This document shows positions 1 to 10,960 of a stretch of DNA of 39,735 nucleotides, piece by piece (position 1 is the stretch's first letter; every line of letters starts with the position of its first letter). The notes under the pieces were generated by a model. It saw nothing but the letters and a program-made list of their open reading frames with translations. It searched no databases and had not been told where the DNA came from. Source of the DNA: an uncultured Clostridium sp. (GTDB lineage: Bacteria > Bacillota > Clostridia > TANB77 > CAG-508); NCBI GenBank assembly GCA_948435735.1, contig CAOJGX010000013.1, positions 1 to 39,735 of the forward strand, in the 5' to 3' direction. The position numbers were made by a program, and so were the translations under genes.

Positions 1-70
1 TAGCTTTAAGTGGTTGAAAATAAAGAATTATGAAAGTTCAGGGAAAATTGCTGAAAAATTTTGCCTATTT

Positions 71-98
71 AAAAAGCTACTTTGAAGTAGCTTTTTTC
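71..98. terminator. Rho-independent terminator-like hairpin
   Basis: AAAAAGCTACTTTGAAGTAGCTTTTTT inverted repeat with T-tract. Confidence 0.6.
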
Positions 99-1057
99 TA
101 TCTATATATATGACATTCCAAATTTCTTCTTCCAAAACTCAAACATTCTGACATAGAATCCATCCAAATATCTAAATGATTGTTTGTAATTGCCCCACCT
201 GTATCTTGCACAACAAACCAACCTCCATTTGGTTTATTCGCAAAATATGGGATATAAATAACTGTTCCTGCTGGATAACCTCTTCCTGCTGCAACCGTAT
301 GCCATGATGAGGCAGTTGCTCCACTTGCTGTTCTAGTATTTCCTCCGCAAGATGCTGCACAATAAGCTGATGTATTTAAGGTAACAACGGTTGGTGTTTT
401 TCCTTCAACACTGGCTGATATTGTACCACTTGAAGCTCTACTTCCACTTGACCTTGAAGTAATTTTTGTTGAGATTTGAATAATTTTATCCACTGGTTCT
501 TTTATTATTGTCTCTGAAAGAGTTTGTCTTTCAATTTCTTCATTGTCTTGTAGTTTTACTTTATATTTTACCTCTTTTAAGCCATTTTCTCCTTCTTGTA
601 ATACTTTATTGGTTGTGTCTGTTCCCGAAGAGGAAACGTCTTTGGTGACCGTTTCAAAAGGTATTTCAACTTGTTCTGTGATGATTTTTTCAGTTATTGT
701 AACATAATTGCCTAAGATTTCTTCAGTAGAAACACTTTCTACTTCTTCTGCAATAATCTTTTTTTCGGCTGTAGCTTTGCTAATGGTAATTGTTTTGGTT
801 AAATCAATCGTGGAGTCTAAACTTGGATGCACTTGTTCATCTGCTTCTAGCATGATATGATTTTCCTCTAGTATTTCTGATACGACTGTTTTTGCTGTCA
901 TAACCGTTGTTTCGCAATCATCAGCAAAAACAATTTTTATCGAATTTACATCTGATTTGGCAGCAATAACACCAATGGCAAATATACAGACAAATATGAT
1001 ACTCACGAAAGCAATTTTACGAATTATCCTAAGTGATAATTTGTCATCTGTTTTCAT
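98..1057 (-). CDS. YabE-like cell-wall protein: TM anchor, DUF348-like and G5-like region, C-terminal 3D domain
   Basis: N-terminal TM helix; C-terminal TASGATASSWHTVAAGRGYPAGTVIYIPYF...GGWFVVQDTGGAITNNHLDIWMDS is a typical 3D (Asp-Asp-Asp) domain. Confidence 0.85.
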   Translation of the reverse strand: MKTDDKLSLRIIRKIAFVSIIFVCIFAIGVIAAKSDVNSIKIVFADDCETTVMTAKTVVSEILEENHIMLEADEQVHPSLDSTIDLTKTITISKATAEKKIIAEEVESVSTEEILGNYVTITEKIITEQVEIPFETVTKDVSSSGTDTTNKVLQEGENGLKEVKYKVKLQDNEEIERQTLSETIIKEPVDKIIQISTKITSRSSGSRASSGTISASVEGKTPTVVTLNTSAYCAASCGGNTRTASGATASSWHTVAAGRGYPAGTVIYIPYFANKPNGGWFVVQDTGGAITNNHLDIWMDSMSECLSFGRRNLECHIYR

Positions 1058-1261
1058 AAATTTGTCCCTCCTTCTTAAGTGACATTTTGATTATATCGTT
1101 AAATGAAAATTTTGTCAATTAAATTTTTCTAGAATCACCTCTCTTAAAAATTTTCCCTTTAGGCTTTTCCACTTTAAAGTTTCAAAGTAGCTTTGTATAT
1201 AATATGTACATTTTAAAATTTTATGAATTTAACAGTTAAATTTTACAAATTATTTTAGCAC

Positions 1262-1287
1262 AAAAAAACGAACCAAAAGGCTCGTTT
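1262..1287 (-). terminator. Terminator after the GGDEF gene
   Basis: minus strand ACGAGCC-TTTT-GGTTCGT followed by a T-tract. Confidence 0.6.
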
Positions 1288-1297
1288 CAACTCAAAC

Positions 1298-2224
1298 TTA
1301 TTTTTTCCTTCGATTAATCACATACGCACTTCCCATAATCGACTTCGCTCTATGCTTCACTTGTGCACCAACTTCTCCGATTTCCAAAGGAGATTTAAAG
1401 ATAAGCGGATCTACTTCAACTACCGCAACAGAAATTGTGGTCATTGGGAATTGTTCTAAAATACCTTTTCTGTTTTCGATTTCAACATAACCTCTCGCAA
1501 TATCTTTCTGATTATAATATTTCTCCACTCCTGTATCAAATTCTATAATAATTTCTTGGCAAATTTTATCGTAATCTGTTTTGCTAATGATTGCTACAAA
1601 ATCATCTCCGCCTATATGACCAACAAAATTATCACTATTTTCTATGTTATGTGCATATTTTGAAATGACTCTAGCTGTAAATTTTATAATTTCGTCTCCA
1701 TTTGAAAAACCGTAAACATCATTGTAGGCTTTGAAATTATCTAAATCGACATATAAAATTGCAAAAATGTCATTATTGAGCAAACGTTTCTTCATCTCTG
1801 CTTGGATTTGCACATTTCCCGGAAGGCCTGTCAGAGGACTTACTTTTCGATTGGTGTACAATAGTTCTATCATATTTTTGACAGTATAGTATAAATATTG
1901 TTCGTCAATTGGCTTTTTGATATAGTATTGCACAGAAGTCTTTAAGACTTCGATTCGATGTGCTTTATCTGTGTTGGAACTGACAACGGCTACTGGTGTA
2001 ATATTGTTATCGTCATCTTTTCTGATTTTCTGACAAATTTCTACAATATTTACATTAGTGTTATCTTCGTCAAGAATTATCAAGGCTGGTATGCTTCTTA
2101 AGGCAATGTCTAATTCTTCGGCTTTTACGTTGATAAATCTATATTCTGTCATATCTTTAAACAAGTTTTTTAAGGTTGCACTCAATTCCTTTTTATCATC
2201 TATAACATATATATCTTGTATCAT
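1298..2224 (-). CDS. Response-regulator receiver domain plus GGDEF domain (GGDDF signature), putative diguanylate cyclase
   Basis: MIQDIYVIDDKKEL..LIILDED..KKPID receiver-like; SPLTGLPGN...DLDNFKAYNDVYGFSNGDE...HIGGDDFVAI. Confidence 0.85.
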   Translation of the reverse strand: MIQDIYVIDDKKELSATLKNLFKDMTEYRFINVKAEELDIALRSIPALIILDEDNTNVNIVEICQKIRKDDDNNITPVAVVSSNTDKAHRIEVLKTSVQYYIKKPIDEQYLYYTVKNMIELLYTNRKVSPLTGLPGNVQIQAEMKKRLLNNDIFAILYVDLDNFKAYNDVYGFSNGDEIIKFTARVISKYAHNIENSDNFVGHIGGDDFVAIISKTDYDKICQEIIIEFDTGVEKYYNQKDIARGYVEIENRKGILEQFPMTTISVAVVEVDPLIFKSPLEIGEVGAQVKHRAKSIMGSAYVINRRKK

Positions 2225-2263
2225 TCGTTCTCTCCTATTTTTTTCGGTTGTGCTTTACGCTAT

Positions 2264-3274
2264 TTACTGTTGATTGTCTTGTGATGAAGTTTCTTGCTCA
2301 TTTGTTTGGTTAGAAGCGTTTTGTGAGGTTGTATCTCCTGCCTCCCCATACGAACACTCACCATCAAATTTGCTTTCTGTTCCATCAATACTTTTAACAG
2401 TTAAAATAATTCGGTTATATCCAACTTCTAATTTTTGCTCAAATTGAATTGTGGTTGGATTTCCACTTCCTATATCAACATCATAATCTACATTATTAAA
2501 ATTATAAGAAACCGATTCAATTCCGCTTTCATGTTCTGCTCTGATTTCAATACTGCTTCCGTCTTCTGATAGCGTTACTTTTATCTCTGGCTTTGTAAGA
2601 CCTGTGAAACTTTTGGTTTCGGTAGTTGTATTATTGCTTGTATCAACAGCAACAACGGTTAAATCATTTTTTCCTTTTAAAATTTCAACTTCTGTTGTAA
2701 TCTCTTTGCTTCCTTCCTCTGCATAAACTGTTTCTTCGTTTTCTTCGTTCCATCGATAGGTTAGGAAATCCAAAGCTGTTTCATCGGTTGCAGATATTTT
2801 TAATTTTTTACCATCTAACGACAATTCTATCACTGGATTGATAATATCAACTCCTTGTTCGGATGAAATCTCTTCATCATGCGTTGTTTCTACACCGTTT
2901 TCATCAATTACTTTTATGTGTAAGGTATTATCTCCTGCTGGAATGTCGATTTTCTCTTCGATATATTTTTCGGAAGCCTTTATGGTTCTTTCTGAACTGG
3001 TATTCCAACTGTATACAAGCTTTTGAATCGTTTTATCATGTGTTACTTTAATGGTTGCTTGTGCTTCTTGTACATCTACTGCTATATTAGCTTGCGTTTG
3101 CTCTACAATCGCATTATCTGCTTGTTTTTTATTGGAAATCATGCCATATCCTACAATTGCTATTAAAGCAATAGCAAATATAATCAATAGGATAGCAAAA
3201 ACTCTAACAATTTTGTCAGAACCTCCTGACTTATTTGTTTTACTATTTGGATTATAGTCTAAAATTTGGTTCAT
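2264..3274 (-). CDS. Membrane-anchored protein with repeated Ig-like domains
   Basis: one TM segment (VFAILLIIFAIALIAIVGYGMI) followed by three related beta-rich repeats (YSWNTSSE / YRWNEENE / YNFNNVDY). Confidence 0.6.
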   Translation of the reverse strand: MNQILDYNPNSKTNKSGGSDKIVRVFAILLIIFAIALIAIVGYGMISNKKQADNAIVEQTQANIAVDVQEAQATIKVTHDKTIQKLVYSWNTSSERTIKASEKYIEEKIDIPAGDNTLHIKVIDENGVETTHDEEISSEQGVDIINPVIELSLDGKKLKISATDETALDFLTYRWNEENEETVYAEEGSKEITTEVEILKGKNDLTVVAVDTSNNTTTETKSFTGLTKPEIKVTLSEDGSSIEIRAEHESGIESVSYNFNNVDYDVDIGSGNPTTIQFEQKLEVGYNRIILTVKSIDGTESKFDGECSYGEAGDTTSQNASNQTNEQETSSQDNQQ

Positions 3275-3340
3275 TTTCTCACCTCTATTTTTTATCTTAC
3301 AGAATTAATTATAACATATAGATTTTTTAATGTAAATAAA

Positions 3341-3378
3341 AAACAAGGTTAATTTTAAAAATTAACCCTGCCTTGTTT
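3341..3378 (-). terminator. Terminator-like hairpin between surface-protein genes
   Basis: inverted repeat AACAAGGTTAATTTT/AAAATTAACC..CTTGTT. Confidence 0.5.
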
Positions 3379-3387
3379 TATTTTTGA

Positions 3388-6300
3388 TTATAAAACATAT
3401 TTTTTAATCATTACAACACCTGCACTAATGATAACTAGAACAGTTGTTGATAATACCACATACATTGGTGCACGACCTGTTGAAATACTTAAGATAACTG
3501 GTGCATCATCAATATCGTCTTCGCCTTCTTTTTTGTTGTCTGGGGTTGAGTCAATATCGTCTGTATCGTTTGCGTCATTGTAGTCTTTGCTGATTTCTGC
3601 AATATTGGTTTTCATTCCCATATTGTTTTCATTGTTAATCCATCTTAATACAACTTGAACAGTTGCTATTTCACCTGGTTGTAATAATTTATCTGCTAAA
3701 GCTTCGGTGGTGATTACATTGTCAGAAATGGCTTTCCAGTTTTGATTGTCAGCTTCTACAAATTGTAAGCCTTCTGGAATGTAATCTTTTATTTCTTTGG
3801 CGTAACCTGCAATGGTTCCTTCGTTTTTAATGGTTATGTTGTAAACAAATTTTACGATTGTTGAATTAATTTTCTTTCTGTGAATTTCAACTTTTAATAA
3901 TTCTCCGTTTTTTGCTGGTATTTCTTTTGTCGAATTACCTTCTGTTACAACTGCTTTTACTAAATCTTTTTGAAGGGCTAAATCGAAATATCCTACATGA
4001 ACTCTTTCTTTATCAATATCGTCTTCGCCTTCTTTTTTGTTGTTTGGTGTTGAGTCAATATCTTCAATTTCGTTTCCATCTGCATCGGTATCTTTGGTGA
4101 TTTCGGCTGTATTGATGATGGTATCATTTGAAGATTTTGCGTTTACTTTGAATACAGCTTGTACATCTAAATAGGATAGATTTCCTTTTTCTGTATCAAA
4201 AGCATTTAGTAACGCGTTTTCTTTTCTTGCTTCTGCTTTTGCTTTGGATAAATAATCTGTTTTTATTTCTACTGCTTTGCTACTGTCTGTAGTTGTGTTT
4301 CCGTTTGCATCATACATTACCCAACCATATTTTTTATTGGTTTCATTTTTCTCATCAAATACTAATCCGTTTGGAATATCGTCACCAATTTCTGCTGCAT
4401 AACCATCTACTTCGCCTTCGTTGTATACGCGGATGGTATAAGTTACATTATCTCCATTGTTAACTTCTAAGGCTGTTTGTGGATGTTCATATGTGATTTT
4501 CCCATCTTGATAAGAAACTTTTGGTACTCTATCTGTAATTTCTTTGTCATTTAATTTTGTGATAAATTTTTGTAAAGCCAAATCAAATTTTTTCAATGTT
4601 AATAATTCATAGTCATGATCATCTTGTTTTTCATCTGCACCTGGATAGTTGTTTGGGTCAACTGTATCTGGTGTAGAGTCTCGGTCGGTTACTTCATTTT
4701 TGTTGTTATCTAAATTTTTGGTTATTTCTGCAATATTTTTTAAATTGCTATCTGCTAATACTATGCAAGTAACTTCGATATCTTTATACGATAGTTTATC
4801 AGAACCATCAAAAGCTTTTATTAAATTATCTGTATTGCTTGAACTTAATGCTGTTGAAGTTAATTTTACAGCCCCTTTTACAACGTCAACATTTTTTAAA
4901 TCAGTTACTCCTGTAAAGTCGTCTACTTTTAAGTTTTTCGTTCCATTTGTGATTTCACTTAATTTTACTGTTTCTACTCCTGAATTTGGAATTGCCCAGT
5001 AGTTATTGATGTTGGTGTTGTAATTGACTAAATAACCTAATCCGTCTGGCAAATAATCTGCTACGTTTTCTGCATAACCGTCTACTTCACCTTCGTTGTA
5101 TACTCGGATTGTATAGGTTACAATATCACCTTTTTGTACTAAAACTGGTGTTTTTACTTGTGTATAAGTGGCATTGGTTGAACCGTTTTTTAGGGTTGTT
5201 GTATCAACTTTTGGTTCTCTGCTTTCTTTTAACTCTTTTCCGTTCACTTTTGTAATGAATTTTTGTAAGCTTAAGTCAAACGCTTTTCCTGCCACGATTA
5301 CTTTTTCAAAGTCATCGTCATCTTCTTGCCCTTTGTAGTAATAATTGGAATCCGATAAATCTGTTTTATTGTCTTTTCCTGTATAGGTTGCTTTGTCTAT
5401 TGAGTTAATTTTGTCTTTTAATGAATCGGTTGTAGAATCTCTATCTTCAACATCATCTGTTTTAATTTCTGCAATATTGGTTAAAATTGAACCTGCAGCT
5501 ACTTTATCTGTTACTTTACATACGATATCAACATAGATTCCTTTTAAGTCTTCATTGAATGCTGGAATGGATGTATTTTGTGTGGCAACTGTTGTAGCAA
5601 CTCCATTTTCTTCTGACCAGCCAAAGTTTGTATTGGTTTCATTATTTTCAAGAAATTCTAAACCTTCTGGCAAATAGTCCACAATTTGAGTAGCTTTTGC
5701 TTCTATATTTCCTTCATTATAAACTGCAATTCGATAAGTTACTGTATCGCCAACTTGCACTTCTACAGCATCTTTTCTATGTTTGTATTCAGCTGTTGTA
5801 CTTGACCCATTTTGTAATTTCGAAACATCAACATTTGGTGTTCTGTCTGTGATTTCTTGATTGTTTACTGCAACAATATATTTTCTTAACGCTAAATCAT
5901 ATTGTGGCGCAATTTTTACTTCTACACTATCTTTTACTGGTTCTCCTTCTTTTGTGATTAACACCAATGGTTGTTTGTCAGTTTCTTCTGCTTGCCATAC
6001 AGAGGCTTTTGTTCCAAATTTTGTGTAGGCTAAATTTAATTTTATATTAGAAATATCGTTTGCATTGGTTGGTAAGTAGATATAATAATCTATATCAAAA
6101 ATTTCATTTATTTTTTTGTTGATATCATTTCCGTTTGCATCTTTTATCGTATAGGCTGTTGATAATAATTCGCTAGTTCCATTAGTTAAGGTAATTTGAT
6201 AATCGCTGCTTGATAAATCACTTGATGGAGCAGTTATTTTAAATGGTCCTATTTTGTAATTGCTTCCTTCTACTGTATAAGTTACATCTCGGTTGGCTAT

Positions 6301-7173
6301 GCTTGGATATTTCGAATTGGTTGTTGCAAATTCTTTGTCTTTGTTGGCTAAGGCTGTGTTTATGAAATATTGATATAGTGTGTTAAGCCAATTATATCTT
6401 GTGTCAACCATACTGTCTGTTAAAAATCCGCTTCCTGCTGTAATATCAATCTTGGTTAAATCAATAACTGGTAATTCCTTTTCTACTTTTACACCTTGCA
6501 AAGTTTCTTTATTTGGATTTGCAAAATACCAAATTGCCCATTGTTGCATTACTTCAATATCATCATCTGTTATGACTGCTTTAAGGTCATCTACGGTTGT
6601 TTTGTCTTCATAATTAGTATTTAATAAATCTGCAAATGCATTTTCTAGTATTGCATTTTTTTGTGCAGCTCTTTGCTCTGGTGTCATTTGCTTTCTTAGA
6701 TACATGTTGTCTAATAACCAGCATAATGAGTTGTAGTTTTCATTACTTAAACCAAGTGTTGATGGGTTTTCAGCAAAAAAATCTGGAATGGTTCGATTAT
6801 ATTCGATTGCTCCATTAATGCTTGGAAATGATTTTTCTCCATTCAAACAATAGAAAGCATCTGAAAATTCAAATATTCCTGCTGAATTTTTATCGTCTTC
6901 TCTTACAATTTTTAAGATATCTGTTCCTGTGCTTCCTCCAAAAGTATATTTGTATTGTTGTCTATCATATTTTCTATTACCACCATCCGATAAACTCGCA
7001 CTGGATTCTGGGCCACCTTCGTGGAATTCTGAAGAAATCAGCTTGACTGTATTTACGTTGTTATCTTTCTCATTTGTTAAAGCCGCAGCTAATACTACGC
7101 TTGTATGTGGCAATATTAAAGTCGCAATACACGCGCTGGCTGTTACTACTTTTAAAATTTTTTCTTTTAACAT
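3388..7173 (-). CDS. Large cell-surface protein: signal peptide, thioester (TQxA-type) domain, four DUF11-like repeats, C-terminal TM anchor
   Basis: start taken as the ATG at 7173 preceded by AAAGGATGG; DAFYCLNGEKSFPS and VMQQWAIWYFANP resemble thioester-domain Cys and Gln motifs; four repeats of DLALQKFITK...VTYTIRVYNEGEVDGYA..I.DYLPDGL. Confidence 0.8.
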   Translation of the reverse strand: MLKEKILKVVTASACIATLILPHTSVVLAAALTNEKDNNVNTVKLISSEFHEGGPESSASLSDGGNRKYDRQQYKYTFGGSTGTDILKIVREDDKNSAGIFEFSDAFYCLNGEKSFPSINGAIEYNRTIPDFFAENPSTLGLSNENYNSLCWLLDNMYLRKQMTPEQRAAQKNAILENAFADLLNTNYEDKTTVDDLKAVITDDDIEVMQQWAIWYFANPNKETLQGVKVEKELPVIDLTKIDITAGSGFLTDSMVDTRYNWLNTLYQYFINTALANKDKEFATTNSKYPSIANRDVTYTVEGSNYKIGPFKITAPSSDLSSSDYQITLTNGTSELLSTAYTIKDANGNDINKKINEIFDIDYYIYLPTNANDISNIKLNLAYTKFGTKASVWQAEETDKQPLVLITKEGEPVKDSVEVKIAPQYDLALRKYIVAVNNQEITDRTPNVDVSKLQNGSSTTAEYKHRKDAVEVQVGDTVTYRIAVYNEGNIEAKATQIVDYLPEGLEFLENNETNTNFGWSEENGVATTVATQNTSIPAFNEDLKGIYVDIVCKVTDKVAAGSILTNIAEIKTDDVEDRDSTTDSLKDKINSIDKATYTGKDNKTDLSDSNYYYKGQEDDDDFEKVIVAGKAFDLSLQKFITKVNGKELKESREPKVDTTTLKNGSTNATYTQVKTPVLVQKGDIVTYTIRVYNEGEVDGYAENVADYLPDGLGYLVNYNTNINNYWAIPNSGVETVKLSEITNGTKNLKVDDFTGVTDLKNVDVVKGAVKLTSTALSSSNTDNLIKAFDGSDKLSYKDIEVTCIVLADSNLKNIAEITKNLDNNKNEVTDRDSTPDTVDPNNYPGADEKQDDHDYELLTLKKFDLALQKFITKLNDKEITDRVPKVSYQDGKITYEHPQTALEVNNGDNVTYTIRVYNEGEVDGYAAEIGDDIPNGLVFDEKNETNKKYGWVMYDANGNTTTDSSKAVEIKTDYLSKAKAEARKENALLNAFDTEKGNLSYLDVQAVFKVNAKSSNDTIINTAEITKDTDADGNEIEDIDSTPNNKKEGEDDIDKERVHVGYFDLALQKDLVKAVVTEGNSTKEIPAKNGELLKVEIHRKKINSTIVKFVYNITIKNEGTIAGYAKEIKDYIPEGLQFVEADNQNWKAISDNVITTEALADKLLQPGEIATVQVVLRWINNENNMGMKTNIAEISKDYNDANDTDDIDSTPDNKKEGEDDIDDAPVILSISTGRAPMYVVLSTTVLVIISAGVVMIKKYVL

Positions 7174-7312
7174 ATCTTTTACCATCCTTTTATAAAAATA
7201 TTTATCGTTTATGTAAACATTTTCATATTTATTCTCTTTTATTATACAACATTTTAATTTAAAAATCAATAGTTATGTTAAATTTTTTCCTGTTTTTAAC
7301 ACTCTTTTTGAT

Positions 7313-9058
7313 TTAACCTAAACTTTCATAATAAGCATTGTACAATTTTGAATAATATCCACCCGTTTGAAGTAAGGTTTCGTGATTGCCTTCTTCTACA
7401 ATTTCTCCATCGCTTAAAACAATGATTTTGTCTACATTTACAATGGTTGATAAGCGGTGAGCAATAAATATTGAAGTTTTTTCGGCAGATAAGCGGTCAA
7501 TTGATTTTTGGATTAAGCTTTCGGTGTAAGTGTCGATGTTTGCGGTTGCTTCGTCTAATACGAAAATGTTTGGATTATTGGCAAAAACACGTGCAAAAGC
7601 AATCAGTTGTTTTTGGCCTTCGGAATACGAGTTTCCCCTTTCGTTGGCAATTTGTTCGATGCCTTCTGGTAAGGATTTTATAAATTCGTCAGCAGAAGCA
7701 AGTTCAATGGCTTCTTCGACTTCGTCATCGTCTAAATTTTTGTATAATTTTATATTGTCTTTGATACTTTTGGCAAAAATAAATGGATCTTGCAAAATAA
7801 TTCCGATGTTGTTTCTTAGACTGCGTAAATTTATGTCTTTGATATTAATACCATCAATTAAAATTTCGCCTTTCTGAATGTCGTAAAAGCGATTGATTAG
7901 ATTTGTTATTGTTGTTTTTCCTGAGCCTGTTTTTCCTACTAGAGCAATACTTTCTCCTGGATTTATGACAAAACTCACATTTTTTAAAATCCAATTTTCT
8001 CCATTATCATAAGAAAACCATACATTTTTAAATTCGATTTTTCCTTTTACATTTTGTAGTTCGATTCCTGTATCAAAATTCTCTAAATATTGCTTTTGAT
8101 CTAAAATATCATAGATTTTATCAATGGAAACAAAAGCTTCTTGCACGGTTTCAATATTTTCTATGATTCTTGTGATTGGTTCAAATAATTGCTTCATATA
8201 GGTAATAAAAGCGTAAATAAAGCCGACTTCTAAACTAATTCCCCAAATATGATTTGTACAAGCAACTACGATAATAGCAATTCCTATGTTTTCTAAAATC
8301 GTCATTAAAGCTGGTAATAAAGCTTCTATGAAACCGGTTTTTACTCTGGCTTTGCAAAAATCGTTTGTGTAAGTTTCACATTCTGTTTGTTTTTCTTTTT
8401 GAATATTGAATACTTTTATGATTTTGGCTCCATAAATGGATTCTGCTAGAAATGTATTTAAGTTTGTTCGGATGACTTTAGCAAAATCATATTGTTTATT
8501 TAAGATTGTTGTTAGGGTTGCAGAAAAAAGAATGATAAATGGAACTACAATGAATGCTAACATACCTAGTTTCCAATTAAAATATAACATGATTCCTGCG
8601 ATGGCAATAATTAAAATAACGTCTTTTACAAATGTCGCTACAATATCTTTGAATAACGTAGAAATGTCTTCGACATCATTGGTAATTCGGACAAATAATT
8701 TTCCTGCTGATGTGTTATCGTGGAAGGTTATATTGGCATTTTGGGTAAATTTGAATAGGCGATTTCGTAAGGAATAAATAACTTCCTCCCCCATCATATT
8801 GACTGTCGTGGTTGCGATAAAATCAATTATATTTCCTAGTAAAACAATTCCAATATAAATCGCACCAAGCAAAGCGACTGTTATGCCACCTTTTTCGAAA
8901 ATTCCTTTGGTAATATATTCATCAATTGCCACTTCTAATAAGTATGGTTTAATAATTTCACCAATTCCTATGATAAGTGATAATAGTGACGTAATAATAA
9001 TGGTTTTTTTATGTGGTTTAGCAAGTTCAAGCACTTTTGCTAGCGTTTTATTTTTCAT
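7313..9058 (-). CDS. ABC transporter, fused permease/ATPase (exporter type)
   Basis: Walker A GKTGSGKTT, signature YSEGQKQL, Walker B IFVLDEAT, H-loop IAHRLST; N-terminal TM domain. Confidence 0.93.
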   Translation of the reverse strand: MKNKTLAKVLELAKPHKKTIIITSLLSLIIGIGEIIKPYLLEVAIDEYITKGIFEKGGITVALLGAIYIGIVLLGNIIDFIATTTVNMMGEEVIYSLRNRLFKFTQNANITFHDNTSAGKLFVRITNDVEDISTLFKDIVATFVKDVILIIAIAGIMLYFNWKLGMLAFIVVPFIILFSATLTTILNKQYDFAKVIRTNLNTFLAESIYGAKIIKVFNIQKEKQTECETYTNDFCKARVKTGFIEALLPALMTILENIGIAIIVVACTNHIWGISLEVGFIYAFITYMKQLFEPITRIIENIETVQEAFVSIDKIYDILDQKQYLENFDTGIELQNVKGKIEFKNVWFSYDNGENWILKNVSFVINPGESIALVGKTGSGKTTITNLINRFYDIQKGEILIDGINIKDINLRSLRNNIGIILQDPFIFAKSIKDNIKLYKNLDDDEVEEAIELASADEFIKSLPEGIEQIANERGNSYSEGQKQLIAFARVFANNPNIFVLDEATANIDTYTESLIQKSIDRLSAEKTSIFIAHRLSTIVNVDKIIVLSDGEIVEEGNHETLLQTGGYYSKLYNAYYESLG

Positions 9059-9068
9059 TCGTGGCCTC

Positions 9069-10812
9069 CTAATTTAAAATTGCTTCGTCTTTTGAAGATT
9101 GTTGGGTATAAAATTTATTGTACAAACCTCTTCGATTAATTAAAGTTTCGTGATTTCCTGCTTCTATTATATTTCCTTCGTCTAAAACAATGATTTGGTC
9201 TGCATCTTTTATATCCGAAATTCGGTTTGATATGATAATACAAGTCTTTCCGTTTGTTAGTTCTTTGATATTTTTTAATAATTTTTCTTCGGTCCTGTTG
9301 TCTAGTGCACAAAATGTGTCATCAAAAATAACAATATTGCTTTTTTGCAAAAAGGCTCTTGAAATAACAACTCTTTGCTTTTGCCCACCAGATAAATCCA
9401 CGCCTCTTTCGCCTAATACGGTATAAATTCCATCGTTCATTTGGCTGATTTCATCATTTATCATGGCTTTTTTCGTACTTTCCATGATTTCGTCATCACC
9501 AAAATCTTCTCTAAATAAGCTAATATTGTCTTTTAAGGTGCTTGAAAATAAGAAAGAATCTTGTGTGATATAACAAATGCTTCTTCTTAAAACAGAAAGT
9601 GGAATATCGTTAATGTCTTTTCCGCCAATGCTAATTTTGCCATTTTGTACAGGATATAGTTTTAACAATAAATTCATTAAGGTTGTTTTTCCACTACCAA
9701 TTGTGCCGATAATGCCTAACGTTTCTCCTTCTTTAATTTCTAAATTAATGTGATTTAACGCAACTTCAATATTTTGTGTATAATTATACGTTAAATCTTG
9801 AATGATAATATCACCCGAAACGGTATTCGAAACTTTATTATTTTTCGTGGTAATTTTTTCTCTTTCTAAATGAAATACTTCATCTAATCTATGATATGAA
9901 ATTTGTGCTCTTTTAAATCTTGATATCAAGCCTGGAAGCCATGAAACTGGACCAACAAATAAGCTAATATAACCGTTAAAAGCAATAAATTCTCCTGTAG
10001 TAATTGTCCCTTCTAGTACTAATTTTGAGCCATAAATTAATGAAATTCCATAACATAAACCAAAACAACTATTTATACAAGTTGATAATAAAGTAGAATG
10101 AACATCTACTGCATTGTTTGCTTGTTTTAATAAACGATTTCTTTGGATGAATTCTTTTAAAGTACTTACTTCCCCAGAATATGCTTTTGTTGTTTTGACA
10201 CTATCCGTGCTTTCTTGCACGTATTCAGCAAGTTGTGTATAATATTTTTGTGATTTTCTAAAGCTTTTTTCTACGTATTTTTTAATGATTACAACAAGAA
10301 ACGCTGTCACAACTATTGGGCACATCGTTACTAAGGTTAAGTTTACATTAACACCTGTCATCATTTGGTAGGTTACGATGATGAGAATGGCTATAATTCT
10401 TGAACCGAAGCGCTACTGCTCGGTATAAAAATACTCTGATTTCTCCAATGTCTTTGGTAAAATAAGACATTAATTCCCCATTTTTGGTGTTTTGTAAATT
10501 GACCATTTTGATTTTCATAAAATGGTCAAATAATTTATTTTTGACGTCTTTTTCAAAGCCTCGACAAATGACACCAACTGTGTATCTCCAAGGCATTCTT
10601 GCCAAAAGCAATCCAATTGCTACTGAAAACAAATAAATTGCTTGTTTGATTATGAAGTCTTTATTTTCATTTATATTGTATAACAAATCTACAATGTTAC
10701 CAATTATTTGTGGTGGAAATGTCAATAAATACATGTTGATTGCTATAAAAATCCACACAATTACAAATTGTAGTTTATATTTTTTTAGTGTTTTTATCAC
10801 TATGTTTTTCAT
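9069..10812 (-). CDS. ABC transporter, fused permease/ATPase, requiring one +1 shift at CGGT (10407..10404)
   Basis: ORFs 10348..10812 and 9069..10364 join as ...VFLYRAVAL-[CGGT=G]-SRIIAILIIVTYQMMTGV...; joined length 580 aa, close to the 581-aa neighbour; Walker A GTIGSGKTT, LSGGQKQR. Confidence 0.85.
10404..10407 (-). other. CGGT quadruplet / +1 frameshift site read as Gly
   Basis: in-frame CGG in the upstream ORF; skipping one base gives GCG CTT (C)GGT TCA AGA ATT ATA and continues the conserved TM domain. Confidence 0.8.
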
Positions 10813-10960
10813 TTGTTTCTCCTTAATATTACCATCAATTACTTTATATTATATAATAAAAATTATATAATTCAACAATGTTACATAAATGATATATTAC
10901 TTTTTCGTAACATTTCCTCAATCCAAAGCTTCCAAACCACACTTTTGCATAACATTTCTT

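Noticed and set aside
2838-3051. Short ORFs antisense to larger genes (e.g. 2838..3026, 3912..4100, 4649..5002, 8436..8777, 20122..20370, 32381..32620)
   Set aside because: They are shadow ORFs opposite strong coding regions, with no convincing RBS or domain.
10404-10407. Classical -1 or P-site +1 slippery-sequence frameshifting
   Set aside because: No heptamer, no shared P-site codon, no consistent SD-like stimulator or pseudoknot; only CGG is shared.
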